This document shows, in pieces, positions 33,201 to 43,613 of a DNA stretch of 64,000 nt. The notes beneath the pieces are model-generated. The model saw only the letters and a list, made by a program, of their open reading frames with translations. It did no database searches and was not told the DNA's origin. Both the position numbers and the translations under genes were made by a program. This DNA is from Narthecium ossifragum (Eukaryota > Streptophyta > Magnoliopsida > Dioscoreales > Nartheciaceae): the NCBI GenBank assembly GCA_963920575.1, contig OY986968.1, forward strand, positions 21,520,129-21,584,128, given 5' to 3'. Each line of letters starts with the position of its first letter. Position 1 is the stretch's first letter.

Positions 33201-35244
33201 AAAGTAGAAGTGTCAATTTTTAGTAGAATTGACACATCGAGAGGTTAAGGAAAAATAAGCAAAAATATATGACAGCACTTACAAGTACTATGTGGGATGT
33301 CACTGGTAGAATCTACAGCAGGAATTACAAGTTTGGGTTTCACTGACGCACGATCCCACATATCAGCCAGTGATCTACCACTTCCTGATGAGGCCTTCTC
33401 ACTCTGACATTTTCTTATTTCAGTATGAATTGCTATTGCTGATTCTTTAACAGCCGTGGGTTTACTATATTGATCAGTACCTCCTGATTCAATTTTAACA
33501 GCTTTGTCCCTGGATGGAACCACATTTTGCTGTTCAGCCTGTCTTTTAGGGGCCAGAATAAGCTGATCTTTGGAAACAGCATGAACTTTAGATTGCATGT
33601 TAAGGCCCATGCTATTTCTGGCTTGCAAAGAAGCAGCAGGAAGCGTTTCCACATTAGCAGTGCGCTGTACAAAAGAATTAGAAACACCACCGAACCTGGA
33701 AAAAGAACTATATATTACACGGGGAGCTTTAGAGCAATAGACTCTAGAACATGAATGTAGGAAAACAAAATCCAAAGAAAAGTACTGAGGTAACTATTCC
33801 TGCAATAAAAGATGCATGATAGCTAAGAAAAGAGAACCAACAATGACTAACCTGTTGTCCCTCAAACAATTCTCCCTGCTTGATGGCTGATTAAAGAGCT
33901 CTTCTGCCTGTACAAATTCAGCACTCCAGAGAACTGCAAGATCCTTAGGGATACATGCTTGCACGCTGTAGACCTGGACTGAACAATTATCTTCAAAATC
34001 TTCTTTCACTTCTGCACCAGGTCAAGAATACACTCTCAACACAAGCACTAGGACTGATCAATAGACATTGCAATGTCAAAAGAAATGCCTATTTTATGAA
34101 AACAGATCAATACTATTGTCCATCCATATTTTCCCTGAGTAACTGAAGCAAACTAATGACATACTAGAAGGGAATGGACAGAATAACTAGCAGGGGCCTT
34201 ACCCTTGACTATAAGACATTTTGCATAGCCATAAATCCTCTAGAATATAGATGATGACAAAAACTACTTTGTGAAGAAAAAGCCCTTGTTTTGAAACCAT
34301 AATACCTGCGAGAGTACCAGCCGAAGCAAGTCTTATCTGGTAGGTTTCGGGATTGTTCCTTAACCATCCAGACAATGTGTATATCACTTGCAATTCGTTT
34401 CCATGCTTCTCGACAAACTCCTTAAGTAACCTGGGCATAGCAACAGAAAACTTCAACGGAGTTCGACAAATAGTTGCATACAGTAAAGAGTTGAAAACTT
34501 CCATAACTCTTACCTCTTGGCATGGTTCGAAGACATGCAAAAATTCCGACTAAGCCATTTGTATGAAACCTGAGAAAAGCAACGAATCATTTATTATATT
34601 TTTTTATTTGTTAAGCTTTTAGGTTAAGTGGTTAGAGTCAACATTGTAATTATACTGCCCAATATCTACTGGCCACGGAATCGCTTCAGCTGATGGAGAA
34701 CGAACACAACTAATTAAGAAGAACCTTATTGTGAAACAAGAAAAGTAAAACGCAACGCATCCTTTTCGCATCAACCACTTCTTCAAACGCCATAAAAAGA
34801 GGATAAATTTCTGAACAAAAAACTTTTGAACATATCATCCACATACAGGATCCTACACCACCCTATCTCCGGGGCCGAATATATCTGCTCAATAGTCATA
34901 TATCCTTTCCAAAAGTTCTCGAGAGCAAATCACCACACGCTTCCACAAAAAAAAGCCGAGTTCTTGAGAACCGGACGGCCACCGGAAGCACTCCGATCTT
35001 CGCCCCCGCGAAATCCAAGTTAATTCATAGAATCATACCAGAATACGCGATCATACCAAACCTATCGTACAGACGACTAAAAGGGGGAAAAGAGCATCGA
35101 AGATAAAGCGATAAAACAAATTGTAGGGTAATAAAGGGGGATTCGGATGGATTAGAGGGGAAGAGCGCTTACGACTTGAAGCCTGTCGGAGACGAGGGAT
35201 TCGATCTGGGAGAATATATCCAAGGCTCCTCCACCCGCCGCCAT
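30232..35244 (-). CDS. POLD3: DNA polymerase delta subunit 3 (POLD3 / CDC27 family), 8 exons
   Basis: Coding exons on the minus strand: 35244-35173, 34569-34514, 34430-34306, 34011-33852, 33695-33283, 33132-32641, 31370-31292 and 30376-30232. All junctions are GT-AG and the phases join to one frame of 513 residues. The N-terminal part is the conserved CDC27 domain: SYKWLSRNFCMSSNHAKRLL, EKHGNELQVIYTLSGWL, NCSVQVYSVQACIPKD, EFVQAEELFNQPSS, ENCLRDNRFGGVSNSFV. The middle is charged and disordered, with a basic-acidic stretch GRSRKRKIVIDYSDEDEEE that may be a nuclear signal. The C-terminus QGNILAFFKKI is a canonical PCNA-binding PIP box. The subunit bridges polymerase delta to PCNA during replication in the nucleus. 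Start ATG: MAAGGGALDIFSQIESLV. No disabling mutation is seen. Confidence 0.93.
32184..32356. mobile_element. MITE-like element in POLD3 intron 6, rich in GGATCC
   Basis: The termini 'gggtgcgtttggc' and 'gccaaacggcccc' are inverted repeats with mismatches, flanked by TGA on both sides as a possible 3-bp duplication. The GC-rich interior has seven GGATCC sites and imperfect fold-back symmetry. It lies in the intron between exons 6 and 7 (31371-32640). Confidence 0.55.
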
Positions 35245-35773
35245 GGGATCAATCAAGAAAAGCCTGCATCTCCACCAGGAGAGACGATGAATTGGTGAAA
35301 GGAAGCTCTAAAGCCGAGAGGTGAATTGGGAACATTCGCGCGTCGAGGGTTTGATTTCCCGCCCTTTTCTATCCGCGGCGCTCCTTTTGCCCGGGTAGAA
35401 GTGGGGGTGCTACATAGGAGGAATATTAGGATCTCCCCCAGCCACAGTGACAGAAGGGGAAACAAGTCGTAAAGGAGCCGTTTGATCCCTGATTAAGGGC
35501 GGAGAGTGGCCCCAATACACGGTTGTCCGGTGGACTCTGGCTCCTGGGGTTTCACGCCATCGCATCAGATCCCTTGGAGATTCGGATGTGTGTATGATGC
35601 GCGGACGTGTCAATCGGTGATGATAGGCACTAAACCAAGGCTTGTATCGTGCACTCGAGATTTGGTGTTGATCATAGGTAAAAGAATTGACTAGTTGAGC
35701 CTATTGCTTAATTGAAGTTTCCATCTCTATTCATGAAAGGACCCTGTTAAGTTTTTATCGATAACATATGATA
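35245..35773 (-). promoter_or_regulatory. Upstream region of POLD3 and intergenic DNA
   Basis: This contains the 5' flank of POLD3. No clear TATA box is seen near the start. The stretch 35480-35640 has short frames only. Confidence 0.35.
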
Positions 35774-35970
35774 CTAGGTGGGCCCGTGCCATCTAGCATG
35801 GGTAATCATCCACCCCACTACCCTCTAACCATCCACCTCCACCGCCCCCTTTTTATAACTCAGTTGTCAAGTGCCCCCCTTTCTCTTCATTTCTCAATGA
35901 CTCAGCTGTCACGTATGAAAAAATAGATGAGTCATATTGTGAATCACAAAACCTGATCTTATATAATAGA
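35774..35970 (-). mobile_element. Small non-autonomous Helitron-like element
   Basis: On the minus strand it begins TCTATTATATAAGATC, preceded by A. It ends with a hairpin (CCCATGC and GCACGGG arms, 35783-35802), then CCTAG, with host T following. The 5' TC, the 3' hairpin plus CTAG, and insertion between A and T are Helitron hallmarks. It is 197 bp with no coding capacity. Confidence 0.6.
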
Positions 35971-36753
35971 TATGACATAATTACTTAGTTCAAAAACTTG
36001 TTTATTTCATGTTTGGAGAGCAGATCTTATTTGCCAAGGGATTTTGCTAGAGACCATGGCCTTGCAAGGCCCTGGCCATGTGTCAAGATCTGATCTTGCC
36101 ACATGCCCTTTGATCATATCAGCATCCGAGTGAAATTTTAGGTTTTGGCGGTTCAAAATCGGCGACAGGGTTTCAAAATCAAGATAAAAAAATACAAATT
36201 CCTCTCTCACTCTCATTCTCTCCCTCTCTCTCCCTCTCTCTCCCTCCCTCTTCCCACCGCCCCTCTCCCTTGACGCCCCCGACCATCCCAACCACCTCTC
36301 ACCCCCCAAATCCCAACAGCTGTTGTCCCTCCCTCCCCCACCGCCCCCACTCCCCGATCTCTCGTCCCTCTCTCTCCCCAACGCCGGCATCCGCGCGCTC
36401 CTCCTCCGCCGGCATCCGCGCGCGCTCCTCCTCCGGCAGAATGGATAGCCATGGTCTCTCCTCCCATCGCAGCCATCGTCCCTCGAGGGCCTCGACCCCT
36501 GCCCCCACAATCTACTCTCTCCCCCCGCCGCAACCCTCGCCTCTCTCCCCTAACCGCAGCCGTTCCCCCCTCAGCGCCTACATCGTCTCTCTCCCCCTGC
36601 CGCAGCCGTCGCCTCTCCCCCTTTGGCATTCATTTTTGGATAATAAAGTTGGATTCAAGGTGAGCTACAAATTACCTTTGTGATTCAGTTGCAGTTGCTG
36701 AAATGGTAGATATCTTTGATCTATTTACTAAGTGCCCAAATATGTTGTCTCAG
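35971..36753 (+). other. Repeat segment also present inverted at 42211-42582, leading into CT-rich sequence
   Basis: The part from about 36038 (gggattttgctagagacc) to 36330 (caaatcccaacagctg) matches the reverse complement of about 42300-42550. Between 36190 and 36620 it is a CT-rich region like a plant 5' UTR. The several open frames across it are low-complexity artefacts. The first 47 bp (35971-36017) match 51173-51220 beside copia II. Confidence 0.6.
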
Positions 36754-37437
36754 GGTTTTGCGGTGCCAAAAGAAGCACAAGAGAAAGTCGCGAAGTTTGA
36801 TTTTCACAGCCAGCCTGCAGAGCTCAAGCATGGCAGCGTTGTCAGCAACCATAACAAGCTGCACCAATACCTCAAATCCCAGCGTTATGCTTGGTGCTGG
36901 TCTTGTTGCAAAGAAGGCATGTGAATTAGGCCTTGAGGTTAGTTGCAACAGTTGAACACTAATGAGCAATAAGTTACTTCTGTTGGAATTTCAGTTTTTT
37001 GATATGAAGTATTGGCATTCTTGGACAAATCACTTTGGGTCATCTTTATATGAGATCAGGTTACTTCAATTGTTTCTTTTCTTCTTCTCTTTCCTCTCAT
37101 AGCACTTTGCTGCTTATTTTAGGTTAAACCATGGATCAAGACAAGTCTTGCCTCGGGTTCTGGTGCTGTTACCAAATATTTGCTTAGAAGGTGCTTGGAC
37201 AGTATGATCAAGCTTTTGCAGAATATGACTACAAGTTTTGTTATCATACTGATGCATATGTCCTGTCCTACCAATTGTTCCTGATTTTGAGAGCTAATTA
37301 TTTCGATTTCATTTGCAGTGGACTTCAAAAGTATTTGAATCTACAAGGCTTTAATATTGTTGGATATGGTTCTATTACATGTATTGGTAATTCCGGAGAT
37401 CTTGATGAATCTATTGTTGTTGCCATTACTGAAAATG
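36754..37437 (+). pseudogene. Captured aconitate hydratase (aconitase) gene fragment, three exons
   Basis: Exon-like blocks at about 36754-36937, 37123-37190 and 37319-37437 keep GT/AG borders. They read [20 protein letters not shown], then [20 protein letters not shown], then KPWIKTSLASGSGAVTKYLL, then [17 protein letters not shown] and [12 protein letters not shown]. Aconitase isomerises citrate to isocitrate using a 4Fe-4S cluster. The SCTNTSNPS block holds one cluster Cys. The usual second site CTTC reads SITC, so one cluster ligand is lost. A two-base loss near 36842 shifts the frame. Only about 120 of roughly 900-1000 residues are present, with introns, which indicates DNA-level capture rather than a processed copy. 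Confidence 0.82.
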
Positions 37438-37746
37438 GTACCTTTATGAATGCACAAAGACACTATAGAATGTCTTTAATGCACTGGTCATTGCCACCTC
37501 TGGCTAAGAAGTATGTTGTGCAAACGTTGTTCATTGATTCTGCAATAACGGCCAAGTCAATGGAAGAATGGGTCCTCGTGGATGGAATTTCCAAGCACAA
37601 AGTGGCAATTGCGTGCCTATTTTGCTAAACCTCAATCTCAAACTCCAGAAGCTGCTGTACAGTTGGCACCAGAGGAAGCAAGCACTCAAAAAGCAACTGA
37701 ATCGCTGAGCAACACCTTGTCGAATCTGAGCCTTGAAGCTGCGTAG
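37438..37746 (+). pseudogene. Second gene fragment fused behind the aconitase piece (unrecognised C-terminus)
   Basis: From 37558 one frame reads [40 protein letters not shown], then SLSNTLSNLSLEAA and a stop at 37744-37746. It looks like a genuine protein C-terminus but I cannot name the family. It does not continue aconitase, so the locus is chimeric. Confidence 0.45.
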
Positions 37747-38913
37747 TCCACAATGAGATTTTCTCTGCATTCTGTATTGTAGGGAGGAATGACCTTCGTC
37801 AGATACTGCAACGATATATATATATATTTGAATAGTTACTCGACCACACCAATATGTTCATGCATACCAGTGCCTTCTTTTGTTCAGGCAAATAACAGAT
37901 GCTTTTTGCTATTGGTGCATATGTCCATTTGTCTATGTTCTCTGTAAATGGATGGTTACTTTATGAAATTTATTTAGTACTTGCATTAATTTTGCCATAT
38001 CTATGAGGTATGAAGAATCCAGTTCTTATGTTATTTCTTGCTAAAGCACATTCCTATGTTTCTCAAGGAAAATAAACAAAGTCAGAGTTTCTAACTGAAG
38101 ACCAGAGCATGGAAAATGAAGTATGCTATTTCATCACTAACCATTTACCTATGAAGTTGTACAGTATATTCCAGATTAAGAATTTCAATCATTCCGTATA
38201 TTGCAATGTTTCGACAATAAAAATGATTATTTTGTCCAAGAAAATTCCACTACTAATCTGCGTTCTAGGCGAAAATGTTCATGAAATGTGCCATGAGCTT
38301 CCAATCAAAAGTCATGGGTTCACTTCTAAACAGACATTCCACCTAAGTGTTTCATATCCCACAAGGAATACATTCCTTACATTCAAGGATGTTTGATTCC
38401 AAAATAGAACTCCAAGTACTGTAGAAAGAGCATGTTTCTGCATCCAAACTTACCCATTAAGAAAACAAAGCTATTCAGTAAACTTATGAAAAGCTGTGGT
38501 AATTGATGCATCATATCTGAGAGCTCCATGAAGATAGGTGAAATGCTACAGATGATACATTATATATGATAGATAGGAAATAATGAATAGTAGAAATGTA
38601 AATAATAGAAACTAAAACAATAATCGCAAGCATACCTTAGAATGCACGCCTACAAGTTCTTACAAGTTCTTACCAGCTATCAAGATTACAAGATTGCTGC
38701 AAAAAAAGGTACATAATTAAGGTTCCATTCAGAAGGTACAACACACATCTGATCAATTGTTCTAGATCACTCTTACAAACAAGCAAAAATCACACTTCAA
38801 ATGGAGCCAAGCTCACTATTACATGAGTGAGCACTACAAATAACAAAACAACTGTATGGAAATAGCCCACGTGGCATGCAAGGTGCTGCGAAATCTGTCT
38901 TGGTCAGCCTTCC
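37747..38913. other. Intergenic, AT-rich
   Basis: A short AT microsatellite lies near 37817-37828. A 10-bp 'acaagttctt' tandem pair is near 38651. The piece 38860-38913, read on the minus strand (GCTGACCAAGACAGATTTCG), looks exon-like and its sequence resumes beyond the solo LTR. I recognise no gene. Confidence 0.35.
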
Positions 38914-41386
38914 TGTCGCGCCCCGACCCGCAGACCCCAGACCGGGCCGGGACACGAGGGGGAAAACCTACAACTACTAGCCTCAACTGGCGGAAACAGT
39001 TGAGACTAACGCACAGCTGGCGGAAACAGCTGACAACAGGAACAAGGTGGAAGCAAACTCAACAACATCTATTACACACGGATATAATAGAGTTCAACAA
39101 GAGTTCTACTACAACATGTTACAAGGGATCAACACAGTCCCCAAAAAGAGCTACAACACCCACCGGGGTCTCCGCAAAGGCACAAACAAAACCATCCTGA
39201 CCCTCAGACATGGTCAGGAGCCGACGCGCTACCACGAGACGACCGACGGGGAAGCACCGGAGAGGAGCTGGGACCTGCACCTGCAAACAACACAGTCCAG
39301 GTAGGAATAAGCAACAGCTCAGCAGGGTCCTACTCTACCATTCTCGCTAAGAAGGCAACACCCAACGAACCAACCCTGAAGCCAAGTACTGAGGCTTGCC
39401 AAGGATCCCATAAATCCCGTCAACAACCCAAAGGACTCCTGTCCCAAGTACGCCCCTCCGACAACCACTGCTCAGGGGTGGACAACTCCGACAATCCCTG
39501 AAAAAGGGTGGACATGGCGCTACTGGTAGGACACCCTTCCCCAAGCGGGACCTCCACACTTGGCGGAACGACCGAGGTTAAGACTACCATCTCTCAGTAC
39601 TCCAAGCCACAGAGCCAATAGGACCCCTAACTCCTGACCAAAGACTAAGTCTATCCAGGGAGTCCATCGATCCCATCGATGTTCTCTCCCCCCCCAGGGT
39701 TCCTGTCCAACATACGTCTCTCCGACAGCCACTGCTCGAGGACTGGGCTACCTCCGACGGTCCTGACACATGGTGGACCAGACGATACATGCAGGACACC
39801 CTCACCCATACTGGACACCAGCATGGGGATACAAGTCAGGGTAACGGCATCCACCACTTAGCCTTTGATCACCGAAGTCCACGGGTCAACCCCACCCAGA
39901 AAACCTAGCATGTCTAATGCACAGGAAGCAGGGCAGGATATGAGTAGGGAAAGCAGTAACAAACAGCACAACAAGGGCACACCTTCGGCCCATTTATACT
40001 ATCACTCCCGAGGGTCATGACTCCTTCGGTTCACCACAAAGCGGGAAAAAGGGCATAACCCATGACCCATTTATACTAAGCATTCCCGAGGGTTCATTAC
40101 TCCCTCGGTTAACCACAAAGCAGTAAACAATAAGCATGATAAGTAGCATGTTAAGCCCCGAGGGCAAAACCGTCAAAACCACTTACATGTGAAGCCCCGC
40201 GGGCAAAACCGCATTTAAAACCCTCTCTGCTACTGAAGGATCGATCCCTTCCGAAGAGAGGATCGATCACTTCAGTAACAGTGTGCTCCCCTCACTGTTG
40301 AGACAAAGGAGATCGATCCTTCCTCCCAGGAAGATCGATCTTTCTCGAGACAGAGGGCGCCCTTCATGTTGCACCAAGAAAGATCGATCCTTCCTCCCAG
40401 GAAGATCGATCTTCTTCGCGACGAAGGGTAACCATGCTACCCAAGAACCGGGATCGATCTTCTCCGAGCAGGAGATCGATCCTTCATCAGGCGTAGCATG
40501 ACCAACCCAGGAAGATCGATCTTCCCCCAAGAAGGATCGATCCCGATGGGTTCTCCGGCATCCTTCTGGCGAGGAAAACCGCCGAAAACCACAACCATAC
40601 CTCACCAAACTAGATGGGCTGGTAGATCCAAGTGCCACGAAGCTACTCAAGGCTTCAAAACCGGAAAACATCAACTCCACAAGGAGATCTATCGAAAATC
40701 AAAACCGGATTTAAACCCTCAAAAGCAACCGGAGTCTTCGAGTGAGAACCCTACCTCCTCAGAGCTACTTCGATCCACAAAGCCTAGCCAAGGATCTTCC
40801 CCACGCCGTCACGGTTCCAACGAGCCTTCAAGCTCCAAGAACGGTGGCCGGAGGAGGGAGAACGGCGAAGCGGAAGCTCTCAGCCGGAAACAGGGGAAGC
40901 AGAGCTCTCGCGAGGAAGAAGAAGGAAGAAGCCCAGGAAAGGAAGGAGGAGGGGAAGGGGGTAAGGCCGGGGAAAGCCGGCGAAGGCGGGGAAAAGGCGA
41001 AGGAGGGGAGCAAAAGTCTCCCCTCCCCTGACAGGAGAAGCGACGGCCATCGCCGTGGCCGTCCTTCGAAAGCCACCGCCAACGACTTCCAGGCACAGGA
41101 GGATCGATCTTCCTTGCATGCGGGATCGATCCTGCTAGCCAACAGGATCGATCTCCACCCCTAAGGGGATCGATCTTTTGTGCCCTGAAAGGCAAACTTG
41201 GGCTGGGACACAAGCCCAAGTCCAGAACCCCCAACCTCGGGTCCACCTAACCTTTCTAAACAAACACAAGCACCAAACAAGGTCTGTGTGTGCACACCCA
41301 GTGTGAAACCACCGCCAAGGCGCAATTTCCCAAATTGCCCTTGGGTCAACAACAAGCCAAAGGAAAAAGAGGGGCATGTCCTCACA
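38914..41386 (-). mobile_element. Solo LTR (TGTGAGG family, minus)
   Basis: On the plus strand it starts TGTCGCGCCCCGACCCGCAG and ends GCATGTCCTCACA. It has a perfect duplication cttcc at 38909-38913 and 41387-41391. GATCGATC arrays lie at 40239-40541 and 41102-41175. Open frames inside it are low-complexity readings and not genes. Confidence 0.93.
40239..40541 (-). repeat. GATCGATC hairpin array
   Basis: Five paired units have a pitch of 21-22 nt. Several are inverted repeats, for example agatcgatccttcct and aggaagatcgatct around a short loop near 40309. Confidence 0.75.
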
Positions 41387-42210
41387 CTTCCACTCTCCCA
41401 GATTTTTGTATTGCCAACATTAGGAGCAGTTTCACATTAGGAGATTAAGGAAACCATTGTAATGAACAAACATTCTAATGCAGTACATATAAAACAAGGG
41501 AACATTGCATGCATCGAGGATTAACTGCAATTTAATTTACCATCGTGACTAAATGCTTCATCAATTAAGTTGCTAAGATGAAGAAAAACAACCTCTAAAC
41601 AAATTGGGATTTTGTGATACTAACTTCTTTCACCTTATCATAGACACAGTATACAAATCAAAGAAACAATTCCAGAAATAAAGTAGAACTAGAAGAGACA
41701 TGAGACGGGTACATTTATAAGGTAATTGCTGTAATTTAAACAAAGAAAACAGAAGAAAATAGGAACGTACGAGCTTTGAGATCAAAACTGTCATGCAATT
41801 AAAAAGATCGAAAGAGCAGCACTCCCAAATTAAAATGAGCCTCAATACCCCCAACATCACAAAGGAAAAAAAAACAAAATCATGAATCACCCATTCACAA
41901 GCCTTCCATTTTGGCCCCCAATGATTTAATATGAAGAATGAATCTAAAAACAATACATGGCAAAGAACATCGATTGGAATCCGGTGGAAACCAGGAAAAT
42001 ACAGGTGCTTATAGACAAAAAAATAGCAAACATTGCGACCGGAAAAGCAAGGATCGAAGCTTCCGACGAATCAATCCTATCAAAGCCAAAAAGAACACCT
42101 TTTTCCAACCGGAAACCCTAACGGAATCCGAACCGATACGAACCCCCTCCCTTGCTGCAGACGTGAATAGTGACCATCAAAAGCTACATGAAAAGCTTTA
42201 ACAAGAGGTC
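41387..42210 (-). other. Non-coding flank, possibly a captured 5' UTR and intron (minus)
   Basis: Read on the minus strand, the sequence resembles a plant leader and first intron. It is T-rich with no coding frame of note, between the repeat segment at 42211-42582 and the solo LTR. The host gene is not recognised. Confidence 0.3.
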
Positions 42211-42585
42211 GGGGAGGGGGGGGGGGGGGGGTCGGCGTCGCGGAAGGCGCTGGTGACGCCGGCGTCGGGGAGAGAGGTCGGGGAGGGGGGGGATAACAGT
42301 TGTTGGGATTTGGGGGTGAGAGGTGGTCGGGGGTGGTGGGAAGAGGGAGGGAGAGAATGAGAGTGAGAGAAGAATTTGCATTTTTTTATCCCGATTTTGA
42401 AACCCTACCGTCAATTTTGAACCGCCAAAATCCAAAATTTCGCCCGGATGCTGAGATGATCAAAGGACACGTGGTAAGATCAGATCTTGACACGTGACCA
42501 GGGCTTTGCAAGGCCCTTGCAATACCCTGGTCTCTAGCAAAATCCTTTGCCTAGACAAATAGGAAAACACCTATATAATAGATGT
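42211..42585 (-). mobile_element. Inverted copy of the 36038-36330 repeat, with a Helitron-like 5' end
   Basis: On the minus strand it begins TCTATTATATAGGTG at 42582, preceded by A. It then shares the 'ttttgctagagacc', 'gcggttcaaaat' and CT-rich parts with 36038-36330. A run of 16 G lies at 42216-42231. A Helitron 3' hairpin was not found on the left side, so the class is uncertain. Confidence 0.45.
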
Positions 42586-42923
42586 TGTTGTAACATGTGA
42601 TGAAAGAGCAGCCATTGTTGACAAATGTGGATGACTATGCTTGGGCAACCACAAACAAAGAGTTAATGAGCGTGAAAAGTTTTTCACCCATGTGGTAATA
42701 GATTAATTTATCTCATGTACCCAATTGCCTATAGATTGACATCATCAGGCTGATGAAGAGATTGGAGATTGAAAGAGAGGAAACATTCACGTATCTTACT
42801 CTTACTCTCCACTCTTGCTCTATTCTACTTCACATCCATGATGTGTCCTCTTAGCATAAATTCCTGAATTTAGTGTATGTGTGTATCTCGCCACATTGTC
42901 CTGAAGCACTTATATATACAACA
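42586..42923 (+). mobile_element. 5' LTR of copia element II
   Basis: It begins TGTTGTAACATGTGATG and ends TATATACAACA, 338 bp. The paired LTR is at 50836-51170. About 20 substitutions and a few indels separate the two by eye, or roughly 6%. The primer-binding region (gttatcagcacga) follows at about 42925. The outer flanks gatgt (42581-42585) and aatat (51171-51175) each differ by one transition from gatat, which is the sequence at the matching uninserted site near 35969-35973. Confidence 0.9.
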
Positions 42924-43034
42924 CGTTATCAGCACGAGACTCTACCACATAGGGGAAAAAGAGAGAATCAGTAAGGTATATCTTATTAACCATTACTTTG
43001 TAATTATGCTAGATATTTTTATTCTAACCTAGGT

Positions 43035-43376
43035 TATATAGTGTTTGAAGCATATACTTGTACCTAAAGTACAAGCCATATATGAAGAACATACCATTGT
43101 GATACCTGAAACACACATGGTAAAATAATTGTACCAGTAGTACAAAATTTTATGTATATGAAGTACAAATTAAAAGAGTGCCTGAAGCACACGACTTGGT
43201 GTCTAAAGCACAAGTTACTACAACATTGCCTGAAGCACTTAGTTTGCACCCGAAGTGCAAATCACTATATTGTGCCTGAAGCACATAATCTCGTATATGA
43301 AGTGCGAATTATTTCAGTACCAGAAGTACATGCATTAATATAATGCATAAGTACATATTTACTTAATGCTTTAGTA
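43035..43376 (+). repeat. Degenerate CCTGAAGCAC / AAAGCACAAGT array in the copia II leader
   Basis: About a dozen copies of tgaagcac- or (a)agtac-containing units are spaced roughly 22-30 nt between LTR and gag. The same phrase (cctgaagcacttatatat) forms the 3' end of the LTR itself. Confidence 0.65.
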
Positions 43377-43436
43377 CATGCAATTCATATCAGTCATTCA
43401 CTATATGTACAATTTAATATGGGATATTATCGGTTC

Positions 43437-43554
43437 TTCGGGGCCACCCGAGTGGTCAGCGCGGGCGCTCGGACTTATGAGAATGAAGCCCACGGTTCGA
43501 ATCCGGATCACCGATTCGCCAGGAAAACCTAGCCTTAAAAAAAAGAAAAAAAAA
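43437..43554 (+). mobile_element. tRNA-derived SINE in the copia II leader
   Basis: It has a pol III A box (gtggtcagcgcg, about 43452) and a B box (ggttcgaatcc, 43494-43504) 42 nt apart. It ends in an A-rich tail (43537-43554). Flanking duplication is not clear. Confidence 0.72.
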
Positions 43555-43613
43555 TTGCTGCTATTTCCTTTACTTTATTTAATTCTTGGCATATTTTTTT
43601 GTACAGTCTGATC

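Noticed and set aside
36007..36683. Several overlapping long frames on both strands
   Set aside because: They fall in a CT-rich low-complexity region, show no domain and are shared as non-coding sequence with 42211-42550.
38109..38396. 95-codon plus-strand frame
   Set aside because: AT-rich chance frame with no domain, splice context or homology that I recognise.
40239..40541. Regularly spaced palindromic repeats resembling a CRISPR array
   Set aside because: Cores are only 8 bp with 13-15 nt fillers, lie inside LTRs with target duplications, and the genome is a plant.
40498..41246. Long overlapping frames up to 177 codons
   Set aside because: They lie inside the solo LTR 38914-41386, are low-complexity and read through GATCGATC arrays.
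43437..43554. tRNA gene
   Set aside because: Pol III boxes are present, but no complete cloverleaf acceptor pairing is evident and an A-rich tail follows, so SINE is the better call.
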